Of a DNA stretch of 64,000 bases, positions 21,102 through 30,522 are shown one piece after another. The stretch lies in NCBI RefSeq assembly GCF_004025535.1, contig NZ_QJRG01000038.1, forward strand, positions 124,001 through 188,000. The letters run 5' to 3'. A program made the position numbers and the translations under genes. The notes beneath the pieces were generated by a model. The model saw only the letters and a program-made list of their open reading frames with translations. It had not been told where the DNA came from and did no database searches. Source of the stretch: Pseudomonas alkylphenolica. Lineage in GTDB: Bacteria > Pseudomonadota > Gammaproteobacteria > Pseudomonadales > Pseudomonadaceae. Every line of letters begins with the position of its first letter. Within the stretch, counting starts at the first letter, position 1.

Positions 21102-21292
21102 GGGCTCAGTGTCTTGGCGAAGGGGAAATCGGCTGATTATAACTGGCACACCGTCCCACGCCCAGCGGTCACAGGCGGATGGTCAAAAACAGTCATAAAT
21201 TGGGCTGCCTGACGCCGCCAACACAGCCGTTCAGCCTCGATTCAGACAGAAATTGCTATCATCGCCGGCCTTACCAACGCGAATTCGCCCGC

Positions 21293-21985
21293 ATGCCCGA
21301 CTCAGCCCCCTGCCCGTTCCAGGCCCTGCCCGACAGCTTCTTCGACCGCGATGCGCAGGAACTGGCCAAGGCCCTGCTGGGCAAGATCATCCGCCACCGC
21401 CACGGCGCCTGCTGGCTGTCGGCGCGGATCATCGAGACCGAAGCCTATTACCTGAGTGACAAAGGCAGTCACGCGTCGCTGGGCTATACGGAAAAACGCA
21501 AGGCGCTATTCCTCGATGGCGGCCACATCTATATGTACTACGCCCGTGGGGGCGACTCCTTGAACTTCAGCGCCCATGGCCCGGGCAATGCCGTGCTGAT
21601 CAAATCCGCCTACCCCTTCATGGACGCCATCTCCGATGCCAACAGCCTGGCGCAGATGCAGCTCAACAACCCCGACGCCAGCGGCCAACCGCGCGCCATC
21701 GAGCGCCTGTGCAACGGGCAGACGCTACTCTGCAAGGCACTGGGCCTGAAAGTGCCGCACTGGGATGGCAAACGCTTCGATGCCGAGCAACTGTTCGTCG
21801 AGGATTGCGGTATCAAAGTGAAACACATTATCCAGACCACCCGGCTAGGCATTCCCTCCGGCCGCGATGAAGATCTGCCGTTTCGTTTCGTCGACGCCGA
21901 CTTTGCCCGTCATTGCACACGGAACCCGCTGCGCCGGGGTCAAGTCGAAGGCCTGGACTACTTTTTACTGACACAAGGAAACTGA
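21293..21985 (+). CDS. DNA-3-methyladenine glycosylase (AAG/MPG type)
   Basis: This is a 230-residue base-excision enzyme of the mammalian-type AAG family, which removes alkylated purines. Key segments are IIETEAYYLSDKGSHASLGYTEK, with the catalytic Glu in ETEAYY, and GGHIYMYYARGGDSLNFSA, where the intercalating Tyr region lies. The ATG at 21293 begins MPDSAPCPFQALP and fits; the frame extends upstream to 21179 without similarity. It is 5 bases from the next gene and probably co-transcribed. Confidence 0.93.
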   Translation: MPDSAPCPFQALPDSFFDRDAQELAKALLGKIIRHRHGACWLSARIIETEAYYLSDKGSHASLGYTEKRKALFLDGGHIYMYYARGGDSLNFSAHGPGNAVLIKSAYPFMDAISDANSLAQMQLNNPDASGQPRAIERLCNGQTLLCKALGLKVPHWDGKRFDAEQLFVEDCGIKVKHIIQTTRLGIPSGRDEDLPFRFVDADFARHCTRNPLRRGQVEGLDYFLLTQGN

Positions 21986-21989
21986 CACG

Positions 21990-23306
21990 ATGGGCCAATG
22001 GCTCGATAGCCTGACCGGCTGGCTTGGCGCCAACCCGCAATGGCTTGGCTTGGCGATTTTTCTGGTGGCCTGCGTGGAGTGCCTGGCCATCGCCGGGATC
22101 ATCGTGCCCGGCACCGTGCTGCTGTTCGGCGTTGCCGTGCTGGCCGGCAGCGGCGCGCTATCGCTGGGTGAAACCCTGTTGCTGGGCTTTCTCGGCGGCA
22201 TACTCGGCGACGCGATTTCCTACACGCTGGGGCGCAAGTTTCATCAGAACATTCGTCGACTGCCCCTGCTGCGTCACCACCCCGAGTGGATCGGCGGCGC
22301 CGAAACCTACTTCCAGCGCTACGGCATCGCCAGCCTGCTGGTGGGTCGCTTCATCGGCCCGCTGCGCCCCATGCTGCCCATGGTCGCGGGAATGTTCGAC
22401 ATGCCGCTGCCGCGCTTCATTATGGTCAGCCTGCTGGCCGGCGCCGGCTGGTCGGTGGCTTACCTGCTGCCCGGCTGGGCCACCGGTGCGGCCATGCGCC
22501 TGCCGTTGCCCGAAGGCTTCTGGCTCGACGCCGGGATCATTACCGCCAGCCTCGCGGCGCTGATCGGCATCAGCATCAACTGCAGTTTGCGCAGCCTGCG
22601 CCGCGGGACGCGGGTGATTGCCGGGCTAAGCCTTCTGGCGTTGACCGGGCTGTTTGTTGGCTGGCCTTACCTGCATGAATTCGACCAGGGTCTGATGACC
22701 TTGATCCAGGAGCATCGCAGCAGTGTTATCGACGGCAGTGTGGTACTGATCACGCGCATGGGCGATTTTCGTACCCAGTTCCTGCTTGGCGGCCTGCTGA
22801 CCGGCCTGCTATTGCTGGCACGGCAATGGCGCCCGGCACTCTTCGCCGGCGCCACGCTCATTGGCACCGCTGTGGCCAATGGCAGCCTGAAATGGCTGTT
22901 CGCCCGCGCCCGCCCGGAAGTCCTGCACGACCCGCTGACCACCTACAGCATGCCCAGTGGTCACAGCTCCGCAGCCTTTGCATTCTTTCTGGTGCTGGCA
23001 GTACTGGCCGGACGCGGTCAGCCGGCGCGCATGCGCCTGACCTGGATCATGCTCGGTTGTTTGCCGGCGCTGGCGATTGCGCTGTCGCGGGTGTACCTGG
23101 GGGCTCACTGGCCGACTGACGTGCTTGCCGGCGCGATGCTGGCCTGCTGCATCTGTGCCACCAGCCTGACGCTGATCCAGCACCGCGAGCCGCTGACCAC
23201 CCTGCCACAGAAGGTGTGGTGGTTGATCCTGCCAGCCTGCATCGCCTTGCTGGCGTTCTTCAGCCTGCACTCACTGCCCGACGCGCTACTGCGCTATCAG
23301 TACTGA
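21990..23306 (+). CDS. DedA-PAP2 fusion: membrane transporter-like domain plus lipid phosphatase
   Basis: The protein has 438 residues and many membrane helices. Residues ~1-200 form a DedA/VTT domain (CVECLAIAGIIVPGTVLLFG, FLGGILGDAISYTLGRK, RFIGPLRPMLPMVAG). Residues ~230-410 form a PAP2 phosphatase with all three motifs: K-x6-RP in KWLFARARP, PSGH in MPSGHSSAAF, and SR-x5-H-x3-D in SRVYLGAHWPTD. DedA proteins are linked to flipping of undecaprenyl phosphate and phospholipids, and PAP2 enzymes dephosphorylate undecaprenyl pyrophosphate. A fused carrier-lipid recycling protein is a sensible inference. It starts 5 bases after the mpg-type gene. Confidence 0.92.
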   Translation: MGQWLDSLTGWLGANPQWLGLAIFLVACVECLAIAGIIVPGTVLLFGVAVLAGSGALSLGETLLLGFLGGILGDAISYTLGRKFHQNIRRLPLLRHHPEWIGGAETYFQRYGIASLLVGRFIGPLRPMLPMVAGMFDMPLPRFIMVSLLAGAGWSVAYLLPGWATGAAMRLPLPEGFWLDAGIITASLAALIGISINCSLRSLRRGTRVIAGLSLLALTGLFVGWPYLHEFDQGLMTLIQEHRSSVIDGSVVLITRMGDFRTQFLLGGLLTGLLLLARQWRPALFAGATLIGTAVANGSLKWLFARARPEVLHDPLTTYSMPSGHSSAAFAFFLVLAVLAGRGQPARMRLTWIMLGCLPALAIALSRVYLGAHWPTDVLAGAMLACCICATSLTLIQHREPLTTLPQKVWWLILPACIALLAFFSLHSLPDALLRYQY

Positions 23307-23310
23307 CGAC

Positions 23311-23901
23311 TCAGGCGAACAATTCGCCCTGCAAGCGATCAAGCAACGCCTGGATGGCATCCAGGCGTTGCACGGGTGAGTCGATGGCCAGCAGGTCGAG
23401 CTTGTCTTCTTCGATAAAGGGCAGCAGGTAGGCCAGCTGATTGGCCAGGGACTGCTGGCCGCCCACCTCGGTCGGCATGCCCAACGCGGCCACCATCGGA
23501 TGCTCGCCCAGCGCCTTGAGCAAGGCCAGCAGGTCGTCATCCTGGTCACGCAGCGGCGTGTCGGGCATTTCCTGCAGCCACTGCACCTGCGCCAGCAACA
23601 GCTGGTCTTTTTGCACCTCGGCCTGATCCACCCGGAATCGCCGCGTGCCTTCCACGCGAATGCCCAGCAGACCGTTGTCCTGTTGCTGGAAGTCGCGAAT
23701 CACCGCCTCGCAGCCAATCGAGGCATAGCCATCAGGTGCCTTGCCGACCTGCTCGCCCTCAAGAATGCAGACGACACCAAAGCCGCCGCCCTGCTTCATG
23801 CAGCGGCCGATCATGTCCAGGTAGCGCGCCTCGAAGATCTGCAAATCGAGGTAACAGCCCGGAAACAACACGGTATTGAGCGGAAACAGCGGTAACGTCA
23901 T
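23311..23901 (-). CDS. Lon N-terminal-domain (LonSB) protein
   Basis: This 196-residue protein consists of the substrate-binding N-domain of Lon without its ATPase and protease parts. It begins LPLFPLNTVLFPGCYLDLQIFEARYLDMI, the hallmark start, and contains GTRRFRV. The function of stand-alone LonSB proteins is unclear. It lies 9 bases after lrgB, so it is probably in the lrgA-lrgB operon. Confidence 0.9.
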   Translation of the reverse strand: MTLPLFPLNTVLFPGCYLDLQIFEARYLDMIGRCMKQGGGFGVVCILEGEQVGKAPDGYASIGCEAVIRDFQQQDNGLLGIRVEGTRRFRVDQAEVQKDQLLLAQVQWLQEMPDTPLRDQDDDLLALLKALGEHPMVAALGMPTEVGGQQSLANQLAYLLPFIEEDKLDLLAIDSPVQRLDAIQALLDRLQGELFA

Positions 23902-23910
23902 TGCAACTCC

Positions 23911-24627
23911 TCACACAACCAGGCTGACTGCCAACGGCAGGAATACCGCGGTGGCAACCCCCATCAGGCTCATCGCCAGGGCGGCAAACGCCCCGCACTC
24001 GTCACTTTCCTGCAGGGCCACCGAAGTGCCCACCGCATGCGCGGTTACACCCAGTGCCATACCTCGTGCTTCCGGGCTATGCACGCCACAAAGCGTCAAC
24101 AACCCAGGGCCGAAGATGGCGCCGATCACACCGGTGATCAACACGAATACTGCCGCCAGAGCGGCCACCCCGCCGATCTGCTCCGCCACCAGCATGGCAA
24201 TGGGCGACGTCACCGACTTCGGCGCCATGGTCATCAGGATCATGTGTTCGGCACCAAACCACCAGCCGAGCAACAGGCAGGCCCCCGTGGCGAACACCCC
24301 TCCGATTACCAGCGTAGTAAAGGTCGGCCAGAACAGCTGACGAATCCGCCGCAGATTGAGGTAAAGCGGTACCGCCAGCGCTACCGTGGCCGGCCCGAGG
24401 AGGATGCTCATGATCTCGGTACTTTTTCGGTATTCGCTGTAGGTCAAGCCACATGCGAGCAGTACGCCAATGACCACCAGCATCGACACAAGCACAGGCT
24501 GCAGGAAGATCCAGCGTGTTTTCTCGTAGGCCGCCAGCACCAACTGGTAAGCCCCCAGGGTGATGCCGATGCCGAACAACGGGTGGTGAACCACAGCGTC
24601 CAGTGCGCCGCTCCAATCCAGGCTCAT
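23911..24627 (-). CDS. lrgB: LrgB/CidB family membrane protein
   Basis: The protein has 238 residues with about seven membrane helices. It contains the family block EVGDVTSPIA-like segment (MAPKSVTSPIAMLVAEQIGG) and ends TAVFLPLAVSLVV. LrgB works with the holin-like LrgA in control of murein hydrolase export or metabolite transport; the exact activity is debated. Its ATG overlaps the lrgA stop by 4 bases. Confidence 0.93.
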   Translation of the reverse strand: MSLDWSGALDAVVHHPLFGIGITLGAYQLVLAAYEKTRWIFLQPVLVSMLVVIGVLLACGLTYSEYRKSTEIMSILLGPATVALAVPLYLNLRRIRQLFWPTFTTLVIGGVFATGACLLLGWWFGAEHMILMTMAPKSVTSPIAMLVAEQIGGVAALAAVFVLITGVIGAIFGPGLLTLCGVHSPEARGMALGVTAHAVGTSVALQESDECGAFAALAMSLMGVATAVFLPLAVSLVV

Positions 24628-24986
24628 GAGCGCTCCTCACGCTTGTGTTGGCGAGCGATGAGCTTGTGCATCAGCACCCCGACAAAGGCCATGGTGACCA
24701 GGGCCGAAATCAACAATGCCCCGACAATGGCCCAGAAGTCTGCGGCAATGTCGCTGGCATACACCATCACCCCGACGGCAGGCGGCACCAACAGCAACGG
24801 CAGATAGCGCAGCAGGCTATTGGCCGCCTCGCTCAGGGGGGCCCCGACCTCTCCGCGCATCATCAGAAACACCAGTAGCAGCAACAAGCCGATGATCGGC
24901 CCGGGCAGGATCGGCACAAACAGATGATTGATCGCCGTGCCAAGCAATTGAAACAACACCAGCCAGGTCAAACCACGCAACAGCAT
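24624..24986 (-). CDS. lrgA: LrgA/CidA holin-like protein
   Basis: This 120-residue protein has four predicted membrane helices. The family motif FVPILPGPIIGLLLLLVFLM and the later LRYLPLLLVPPAVGVM segment are clear. It is first in the lrgA-lrgB-LonSB operon. In Gram-positive bacteria these proteins modulate autolysis; the Pseudomonas role is inferred from the family. Confidence 0.93.
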   Translation of the reverse strand: MLLRGLTWLVLFQLLGTAINHLFVPILPGPIIGLLLLLVFLMMRGEVGAPLSEAANSLLRYLPLLLVPPAVGVMVYASDIAADFWAIVGALLISALVTMAFVGVLMHKLIARQHKREERS

Positions 24987-25154
24987 AAGACTCTCCTTGG
25001 GGCCTGACGGCCATTATAAGCATGCTAACGACCTGCCTATAACCTGATATTCGCCGAAAACATGGCGACTTGACCGCTTTTTAAAGGCGTGGTGATCTTA
25101 GACTTTCGTATATACCCAAGTCATAAGAAAACCAAAAACATCTGGAGAGTCACG

Positions 25155-25610
25155 ATGCCCCTAGTACCTGTTGCAGAGCTGTCGCAGTACGTTGGTAAGG
25201 AACTGGGACGTTCCGAATGGCTGGCCATCGATCAGGCCCGTATCAACCTGTTTGCTGAAGCCACAGGCGACTTTCAGTTCATTCATGTGGACCCGGAGCA
25301 GGCGGCAAAAACGCCATTTGGCAGCACCATTGCGCATGGCTTTCTGACCCTGTCGCTGATCCCCAAACTCATGGAAGGCATCCTGGTACTGCCTGAAGGG
25401 CTGAAGATGGTCGTCAACTATGGCCTGGACAGCGTGCGCTTCATCCAGCCGGTAAAAGTCGACAGCAAGGTTCGCCTCAAGGTCGACCTGACCGAAGCCT
25501 TCGAGAAAAAGCCCGGCCAATGGCTACTCAAGTTCACCGCCACCCTGGAAATCGAAGGCCAGGATAAACCCGCCTACATTGCCGAGCCGCTGACGCTCTG
25601 CTTTGTCTGA
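25155..25610 (+). CDS. MaoC-like hydratase
   Basis: This 151-residue hot-dog-fold protein has the hydratase 2 motif: Asp in EATGDFQFIHVDPEQA and His in the same segment, followed by GSTIAHGFLTLSL. Such enzymes hydrate enoyl-CoA substrates; the natural substrate here is unknown. The ATG at 25155 (MPLVPVAELSQYVG) follows GGAG. An upstream in-frame extension to 25089 is not supported. It is monocistronic, with a hairpin after the stop. Confidence 0.92.
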   Translation: MPLVPVAELSQYVGKELGRSEWLAIDQARINLFAEATGDFQFIHVDPEQAAKTPFGSTIAHGFLTLSLIPKLMEGILVLPEGLKMVVNYGLDSVRFIQPVKVDSKVRLKVDLTEAFEKKPGQWLLKFTATLEIEGQDKPAYIAEPLTLCFV

Positions 25611-25622
25611 GCCCGCCGCGCA

Positions 25623-25649
25623 CTGAAACAGCCCCTGCGGCTGTTTCAG
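25623..25649 (+). terminator. Stem-loop after the MaoC gene
   Basis: CTGAAACAGCC and GGCTGTTTCAG form a perfect 11-bp stem around CCTGC, starting 13 bases past the stop. No T run follows on the plus strand, so it may act as a 3'-end stabiliser or a factor-dependent stop. Confidence 0.6.
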
Positions 25650-25698
25650 CCCCTGCGTTGTACGGCATACTCTGGGCCTCACCCGTCTGGACCCCGTC

Positions 25699-27429
25699 AT
25701 GCGCCCACTCGTTCCGCTTGCCCTGACCTTGCTGCTCGCCGCCTGCGGCGACGGTGAACCACTGTCTCCACCTGACGCTCGCCTGCCCGACGGTGGCCGC
25801 TTCCGGGGCCAGGTGGTCGATGGACTGCTGCAAGGCGCAGGGCGCATCGACTATCCCAATGGCAGCTGGTACGCCGGCAACTTCCTCAACGGCCAATGGG
25901 ACGGCCAGGGCGAATGGCATGGCAGCAATGGCGAGGTGTACCGTGGCCAGTTCCAGCAGGGCCTGTTCCACGGCCAGGGCACCCTGAAAACTCCGGGCAG
26001 CAGTTATTCGGGCGGCTTCAAACTGGGCCGTCGCGAGGGCGAAGGCACCCTGAAAGAAAACGGCTCGCTGTACCGCGGCCAGTTCAAGGACGACCAGTAC
26101 AGCGGCGCCGGCCACCTGGAACTGGCCGACGGCAGTCAGTATCAAGGCCTGTTTGCCCGTGGCAAACCCAATGGCGAAGGCATCCGCAGCGATGCCAGCG
26201 GCAACCAGTTCAGCGGCCGCTTCGTCAATGGCCAGCTCGAAGGCAGCGGCACCTTCAACAGCGCCGAAGGCGACCAGTACATCGGCGCATTCCGGGACAA
26301 TCACCTGGAAGGCCGTGGCCGCTACGAAAATGCCGATGGCGACGTGTGGATCGGCCAGTTCAAGGACGGAACACTCAACGGCAAGGGTGAATTGATCGGC
26401 AGCGACGGCAGCCATTACACCGGCAACTTTCGTGACTGGCGCTTCTTTGGCAAGGGCCGCCTGCAATTGAGCGATGGCAGCCTTTACGTCGGCGGGTTCG
26501 ACAACGACACCTACCAGGGCCATGGCCGCTTGAGCCTGACCGATGGCAGCAGCCAGAGTGGTTACTGGGTCAATGGCCAATTGGTGCGCGATGATCAGGG
26601 TCGCCTGCTGCCGGACCCGCTCGAGCTGGCCTTGCTCAACCAGGGGCACTTGCTGGAACAGGCGCTTGCCAAGGTTCCGGCGTCAACTCCGCAGATCGAA
26701 CTGTACAGCCTGACCCTTGCCGGCGATGGCAATCAAAGCGTGTTCCTGCGCGAAGCCGATTATGTAAGCGGCCTGCTCAAGGGCCGCTTTGGTGCGGTAG
26801 GCCAGATCAACCTGGTCAACCACCGCGACCACCTCGACGACCGCGTAATGGCCACACGCGAAAACCTTAGCCAGGCGGCACGCACCCTGGCCGAACGCAG
26901 CGGGCCCGAAGACCTGGTGTTCATCTACCTGACCAGCCACGGCAGCCATGAGCACGAGCTGGTGCTGGATGTGCCGCGACTGCAACTGGCCGACCTGCCG
27001 GCCGACGCCTTGGCCAGCGCCCTGGCACCGCTCAAGGAGCGCGACAAGGTGATTGTCATCTCGGCCTGCTATTCCGGTGGCTACATCGACGCCCTGAAAG
27101 ACAACAAGACCCTGATCATGACCGCATCGCGTGCCGACCGGGTCTCGTTCGGATGTTCTGAAGAGGCTGACTTCACCTATTTCGGCGACGCCTTGTTCGC
27201 CCAGGCACTGAACCAGACGGACGACTTGCGCCAAGCGTTTGACAGGGCCCGCGCCACCGTCGCCGAGCGTGAGGCGGCTGAAGGATTTGAAGCATCCGAA
27301 CCGCAAATCTGGGCCCCGGGCGAAGTACTGGCACATTGGCAACGATTGCGCCAACAGCAGGCCCGTAAAGCCCTGCAGAGCAGTGCCGTGAACGAGACAG
27401 AGCATGCAAAAAGTGTTGGCAACCACTAA
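25699..27429 (+). CDS. MORN-repeat lipoprotein with C-terminal C13/caspase-like peptidase domain
   Basis: The 576-residue protein has a lipobox (LLLAAC, Cys at residue 16), so it should be exported and lipid-anchored. Residues ~30-290 are about 11 MORN repeats of ~23 residues (G-x-Y-x-G-x-F ... G-x-G pattern, e.g. YRGQFQQGLFHGQG). Residues ~330-530 form a legumain-type C13 cysteine-peptidase domain with the catalytic His in TSHGSHEHELVLD and the catalytic Cys in VIVISACYSGGYID. The last ~45 residues are polar. MORN repeats often bind lipids or serve as scaffolds; the substrate is unknown. Confidence 0.92.
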   Translation: MRPLVPLALTLLLAACGDGEPLSPPDARLPDGGRFRGQVVDGLLQGAGRIDYPNGSWYAGNFLNGQWDGQGEWHGSNGEVYRGQFQQGLFHGQGTLKTPGSSYSGGFKLGRREGEGTLKENGSLYRGQFKDDQYSGAGHLELADGSQYQGLFARGKPNGEGIRSDASGNQFSGRFVNGQLEGSGTFNSAEGDQYIGAFRDNHLEGRGRYENADGDVWIGQFKDGTLNGKGELIGSDGSHYTGNFRDWRFFGKGRLQLSDGSLYVGGFDNDTYQGHGRLSLTDGSSQSGYWVNGQLVRDDQGRLLPDPLELALLNQGHLLEQALAKVPASTPQIELYSLTLAGDGNQSVFLREADYVSGLLKGRFGAVGQINLVNHRDHLDDRVMATRENLSQAARTLAERSGPEDLVFIYLTSHGSHEHELVLDVPRLQLADLPADALASALAPLKERDKVIVISACYSGGYIDALKDNKTLIMTASRADRVSFGCSEEADFTYFGDALFAQALNQTDDLRQAFDRARATVAEREAAEGFEASEPQIWAPGEVLAHWQRLRQQQARKALQSSAVNETEHAKSVGNH

Positions 27430-27455
27430 GCTGAGTGTAACAAGGGAGAGACATC

Positions 27456-28097
27456 ATGTACTTGACGCCTCAGCACATCTTGCTTGCCGGAGCGACGGGC
27501 CTTACCGGTGAACACCTGCTTGACCGGTTGCTTAACGAGCCGACCGTCAGCCGGGTATTGGCCCCAACCCGCCGCCCCCTGGCCGAGCACCCGCACCTGG
27601 AAAACCCGGTCGGTGACCCGGCGATTTTCCTGCCGCAACTGGCCGGGCGCGTCGACATTGCATTCTGCTGCCTGGGTACCACCATCAAGCAGGCCGGCTC
27701 CGAGCCCGCCTTCCGCGCAGTTGACCTGGACATGGTCGTGGCGTTTGGCAAGCGCGCCCGGGAAATGGGGGCGCGCCATCTGCTGGTAGTCAGCGCGCTA
27801 GGCGCCGACCGCCGATCGCCGATTTTCTACAACCGGGTCAAGGGGGAAATGGAGTATGCGCTGAAGGCCCAAGACTGGCCGCAGCTAACCATTGCCCGCC
27901 CTTCGCTGTTGCTCGGCGAGCGTACCGAGCCACGGCTGGCCGAACGCGTGGCCGGGCCCTTCTCGAAACTGATCCCCGGCAAGTACCGCGGCATCGAAGC
28001 CTGCCAGCTGGCCCGGGCGTTGTGGCGCCTGGCGCTGGAAGAGCAGGACGGGATTCGCATTGTCGAATCCGATGAGCTTCGGCGTCTGGGGAAGTAA
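27456..28097 (+). CDS. NAD(P)-binding Rossmann protein (TIP30/HTATIP2-like atypical SDR)
   Basis: This 213-residue protein starts [19 protein letters not shown], a glycine-rich dinucleotide-binding loop (GATGLTG). It contains [17 protein letters not shown] and the SALGAD ... [13 protein letters not shown] stretch with the Tyr/Lys pair of atypical SDRs. The reaction is unknown. AGGGAGAG precedes the ATG. It lies 26 bases after the MORN-peptidase gene and may share its transcript. Confidence 0.87.
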   Translation: MYLTPQHILLAGATGLTGEHLLDRLLNEPTVSRVLAPTRRPLAEHPHLENPVGDPAIFLPQLAGRVDIAFCCLGTTIKQAGSEPAFRAVDLDMVVAFGKRAREMGARHLLVVSALGADRRSPIFYNRVKGEMEYALKAQDWPQLTIARPSLLLGERTEPRLAERVAGPFSKLIPGKYRGIEACQLARALWRLALEEQDGIRIVESDELRRLGK

Positions 28098-28110
28098 TCC
28101 GCGGCGCCCC

Positions 28111-28192
28111 TTCGCGGGTGAACCCGCTCCCACAGGTTCGGTGCAACTCTGGAGAACTGCACTGACTCTGTAGGAGCGGATTTATCCGCGAA
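28111..28192. repeat. Inverted pair of Pseudomonas REP elements
   Basis: Two 25-base units face each other: 28111-28135 on one strand and 28168-28192 on the other. They match at 21 of 25 positions, and each is itself partly palindromic (CGGG...CCCG). The GGAGCGG-TTxxxCCGCGAA form is that of the widespread REP sequence of P. putida-type genomes. The unit lies between convergent genes, the usual place for such repeats. Confidence 0.88.
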
Positions 28193-28196
28193 TAGG

Positions 28197-28484
28197 TTAC
28201 AACCCGCCCGTTGCCTGAAACCCGATCCCCAGTGCCGTCAAGGCCGACAAGGGCAGCAACAGGGTGTCGAGCAGCAGGCTGCCCGGCAGATCCAGCCCGG
28301 GATAATGCGGCGCTTCGGCACCAAAGCGGTCCATGGCACAGCAACCACCCTGCAACGCATAAATATCCAGGCGCGTGCCGCTATACACCAGCGGCGCACC
28401 CGGCTTGGCCGCATCGAGGGTGCGTACCGTAGCGCAACCACCGAGCAGCACCGCGAGCAGCACTACGCCAGGCAGTCGCTTCAT
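28197..28484 (-). CDS. YceK/YidQ-family small lipoprotein (DUF1375)
   Basis: This 95-residue precursor has a lipobox LLGGC (Cys near residue 17) and the family features [21 protein letters not shown] and [21 protein letters not shown]. Function is unknown. It overlaps the ubiX stop by 4 bases and closes the mpl-ubiX operon. Confidence 0.85.
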   Translation of the reverse strand: MKRLPGVVLLAVLLGGCATVRTLDAAKPGAPLVYSGTRLDIYALQGGCCAMDRFGAEAPHYPGLDLPGSLLLDTLLLPLSALTALGIGFQATGGL

Positions 28485-29110
28485 TCATCGGCGCCGAAAT
28501 GATGCTCGCCCCAGCGCGGCAGCATGTCCTGGGGAATGTCCAGCAGGTTGAGAATCCGCGCCACAACGAAATCGATCAGGTCATCGATGGTCTGTGGCTG
28601 ATGGTAGAACCCCGGTGCCGCCGGCAGGATCACCGCGCCCATGTTCGACAGCTTGAGCATGTTCTCAAGGTGAATGGTCGAAAACGGCGCCTCGCGCGGC
28701 ACCAGAATCAACTGACGGCGCTCCTTGAGGGTGACATCCGCAGCGCGCTCGATCAGGTTGTTGCAGGCCCCGGTGGCAATCGCCGACAGGGTCCCGGTGG
28801 AGCATGGCACCACCACCATCGCCGCTGGCGCACCGGAACCTGATGCCACCGGCGACATCCAGTCTTCCTTGCCGTACACACGGATCTGCCCCGCGGCAGC
28901 ACCGGTGTATTCGGTCAGAAAGGCCTGGATTGCCTGAGGCTTGGCCGGTAGCAGCACATCGGTCTCGGTCGACATCACCAGTTGCGCCGCCTTGGAGATC
29001 AGGAAATGCACCTCGCGGTCTTCGCGCACCAGGCAATCGAGCAGGCGCAGCCCGTACTGCGCCCCCGATGCCCCGGTCATGGCCAGGGTGATGCGTTCCG
29101 GCCCGCTCAT
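28481..29110 (-). CDS. ubiX: Flavin prenyltransferase UbiX
   Basis: UbiX attaches a dimethylallyl group to FMN to make the prenyl-FMN cofactor of the UbiD decarboxylase in ubiquinone synthesis. The 209-residue protein shows [19 protein letters not shown], the phosphate-binding [14 protein letters not shown] and the C-terminal [22 protein letters not shown]. The ATG at 29110 overlaps the mpl TGA by 4 bases. The longer frame to 29254 lies inside mpl. Confidence 0.96.
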   Translation of the reverse strand: MSGPERITLAMTGASGAQYGLRLLDCLVREDREVHFLISKAAQLVMSTETDVLLPAKPQAIQAFLTEYTGAAAGQIRVYGKEDWMSPVASGSGAPAAMVVVPCSTGTLSAIATGACNNLIERAADVTLKERRQLILVPREAPFSTIHLENMLKLSNMGAVILPAAPGFYHQPQTIDDLIDFVVARILNLLDIPQDMLPRWGEHHFGADE

Positions 29111-30456
29111 TTCAGTGCCTCGGCCAACTTGCCATGCAATCCGCCAAAGCCGCCGTTGCTCATGATCACCACCTGGGTGCCCGGCTTGGCCTGGCTTTTT
29201 ACCCGCTCGATAATGGCTTCCAGGCTGTCGGCGACAACCGAAGGTACCTTGCACTCAGCGGCGGTGGCGGCCAGGTCCCAACCAAGGTTCGGCGGCGCAT
29301 ACCAGATGACCTGGTCGGCATCGTTGACGCTTTCCGGCAAGCCATCACGGTGAGCACCGAGCTTCATCGAATTGGAGCGCGGTTCGATCACCGCGATCAG
29401 CGGTGCATCGCCAATGCGTTTGCGCAGGCCGTCGAGGGTGGTGGCAATGGCTGTCGGGTGATGGGCGAAGTCGTCGTAGATCGTCACGCCCTGCACTTCA
29501 GCGACTTTCTCCATGCGCCGCTTCACACTTTTGAACGCGCTCAGTGCAGCAATACCCAGCGCCGGCACCACACCGACATGGCGAGCGGCGGCCAGGGTCG
29601 CCAAGGCATTGGCGACGTTGTGCTGACCGGTCAGCTCCCATTCGACCACGCCCTGGGTTTCGCCCTCGAAGCTGACTTCAAAGCGCGAACCGTCGGCACT
29701 GAGCAGTTTGACCTGCCACTGCCCGCCTTCGCCGGTGGTTTGCACCGGGGTCCAGCAACCCATCTTGATCACCCGCTCAAGCGCAGGTTCGGTGGTGGGA
29801 TGAATCACCAGGCCTTCGCTCGGGATGGTCCGCACCAAGTGGTGGAACTGGCGCTCGATGGCCGCCAGGTCCGGGAAGATATCCGCGTGGTCGAACTCAA
29901 GGTTATTGAGGATCGCGGTACGCGGGCGGTAGTGAACGAACTTCGAGCGCTTGTCGAAAAACGCGCTGTCGTATTCATCGGCCTCGACCACGAAGAACGG
30001 CGTGCCGCCCAGGCGAGCCGACACCGAGAAGTTCTGTGGAACGCCACCGATCAAAAAGCCCGGGCTCATCCCGGCATGCTCCAGCACCCAGGCCAGCATG
30101 CTGCTGGTGGTGGTCTTGCCGTGGGTACCCGCTACCGCCAGAACCCAACGGCCCTGCAGCACGTGATCGGCCAGCCACTGCGGGCCGGAAACGTACGGCA
30201 AACCCTTGTTGAGGACATACTCCACCGCCGGGTTGCCGCGCGACAGCGCGTTGCCGATCACCACCAGGTCAGGCGCCGGGTCCAGTTGCGCGGCGTCATA
30301 GCCTTGCGTCAACTCGATGCCCTGGGCTTCAAGCTGGGTGCTCATGGGTGGATAGACATTGGCGTCGGAGCCTGTCACCCGATGCCCGAGTTCTTTGGCC
30401 AGCACTGCCAGTGAACCCATGAAAGTGCCGCAGATACCAAGAATATGAATGTGCAT
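29107..30456 (-). CDS. mpl: UDP-N-acetylmuramate:L-alanyl-gamma-D-glutamyl-meso-diaminopimelate ligase
   Basis: Mpl joins the recycled tripeptide directly to UDP-MurNAc, saving three Mur ligase steps. The 449-residue protein begins [20 protein letters not shown] and has the Mur-ligase P-loop in [13 protein letters not shown]. The characteristic [16 protein letters not shown] and [11 protein letters not shown] motifs are present. It heads the mpl-ubiX-lipoprotein operon. Its likely promoter lies in the 66-base gap behind the sigma-54 regulator gene. Confidence 0.97.
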   Translation of the reverse strand: MHIHILGICGTFMGSLAVLAKELGHRVTGSDANVYPPMSTQLEAQGIELTQGYDAAQLDPAPDLVVIGNALSRGNPAVEYVLNKGLPYVSGPQWLADHVLQGRWVLAVAGTHGKTTTSSMLAWVLEHAGMSPGFLIGGVPQNFSVSARLGGTPFFVVEADEYDSAFFDKRSKFVHYRPRTAILNNLEFDHADIFPDLAAIERQFHHLVRTIPSEGLVIHPTTEPALERVIKMGCWTPVQTTGEGGQWQVKLLSADGSRFEVSFEGETQGVVEWELTGQHNVANALATLAAARHVGVVPALGIAALSAFKSVKRRMEKVAEVQGVTIYDDFAHHPTAIATTLDGLRKRIGDAPLIAVIEPRSNSMKLGAHRDGLPESVNDADQVIWYAPPNLGWDLAATAAECKVPSVVADSLEAIIERVKSQAKPGTQVVIMSNGGFGGLHGKLAEALK

Positions 30457-30522
30457 TATCGACCTCGCAAAACGTCGAGGCAGGGTAGCCCAGGGCGCAG
30501 GAATTCGCATCCTGAGTTTCAC

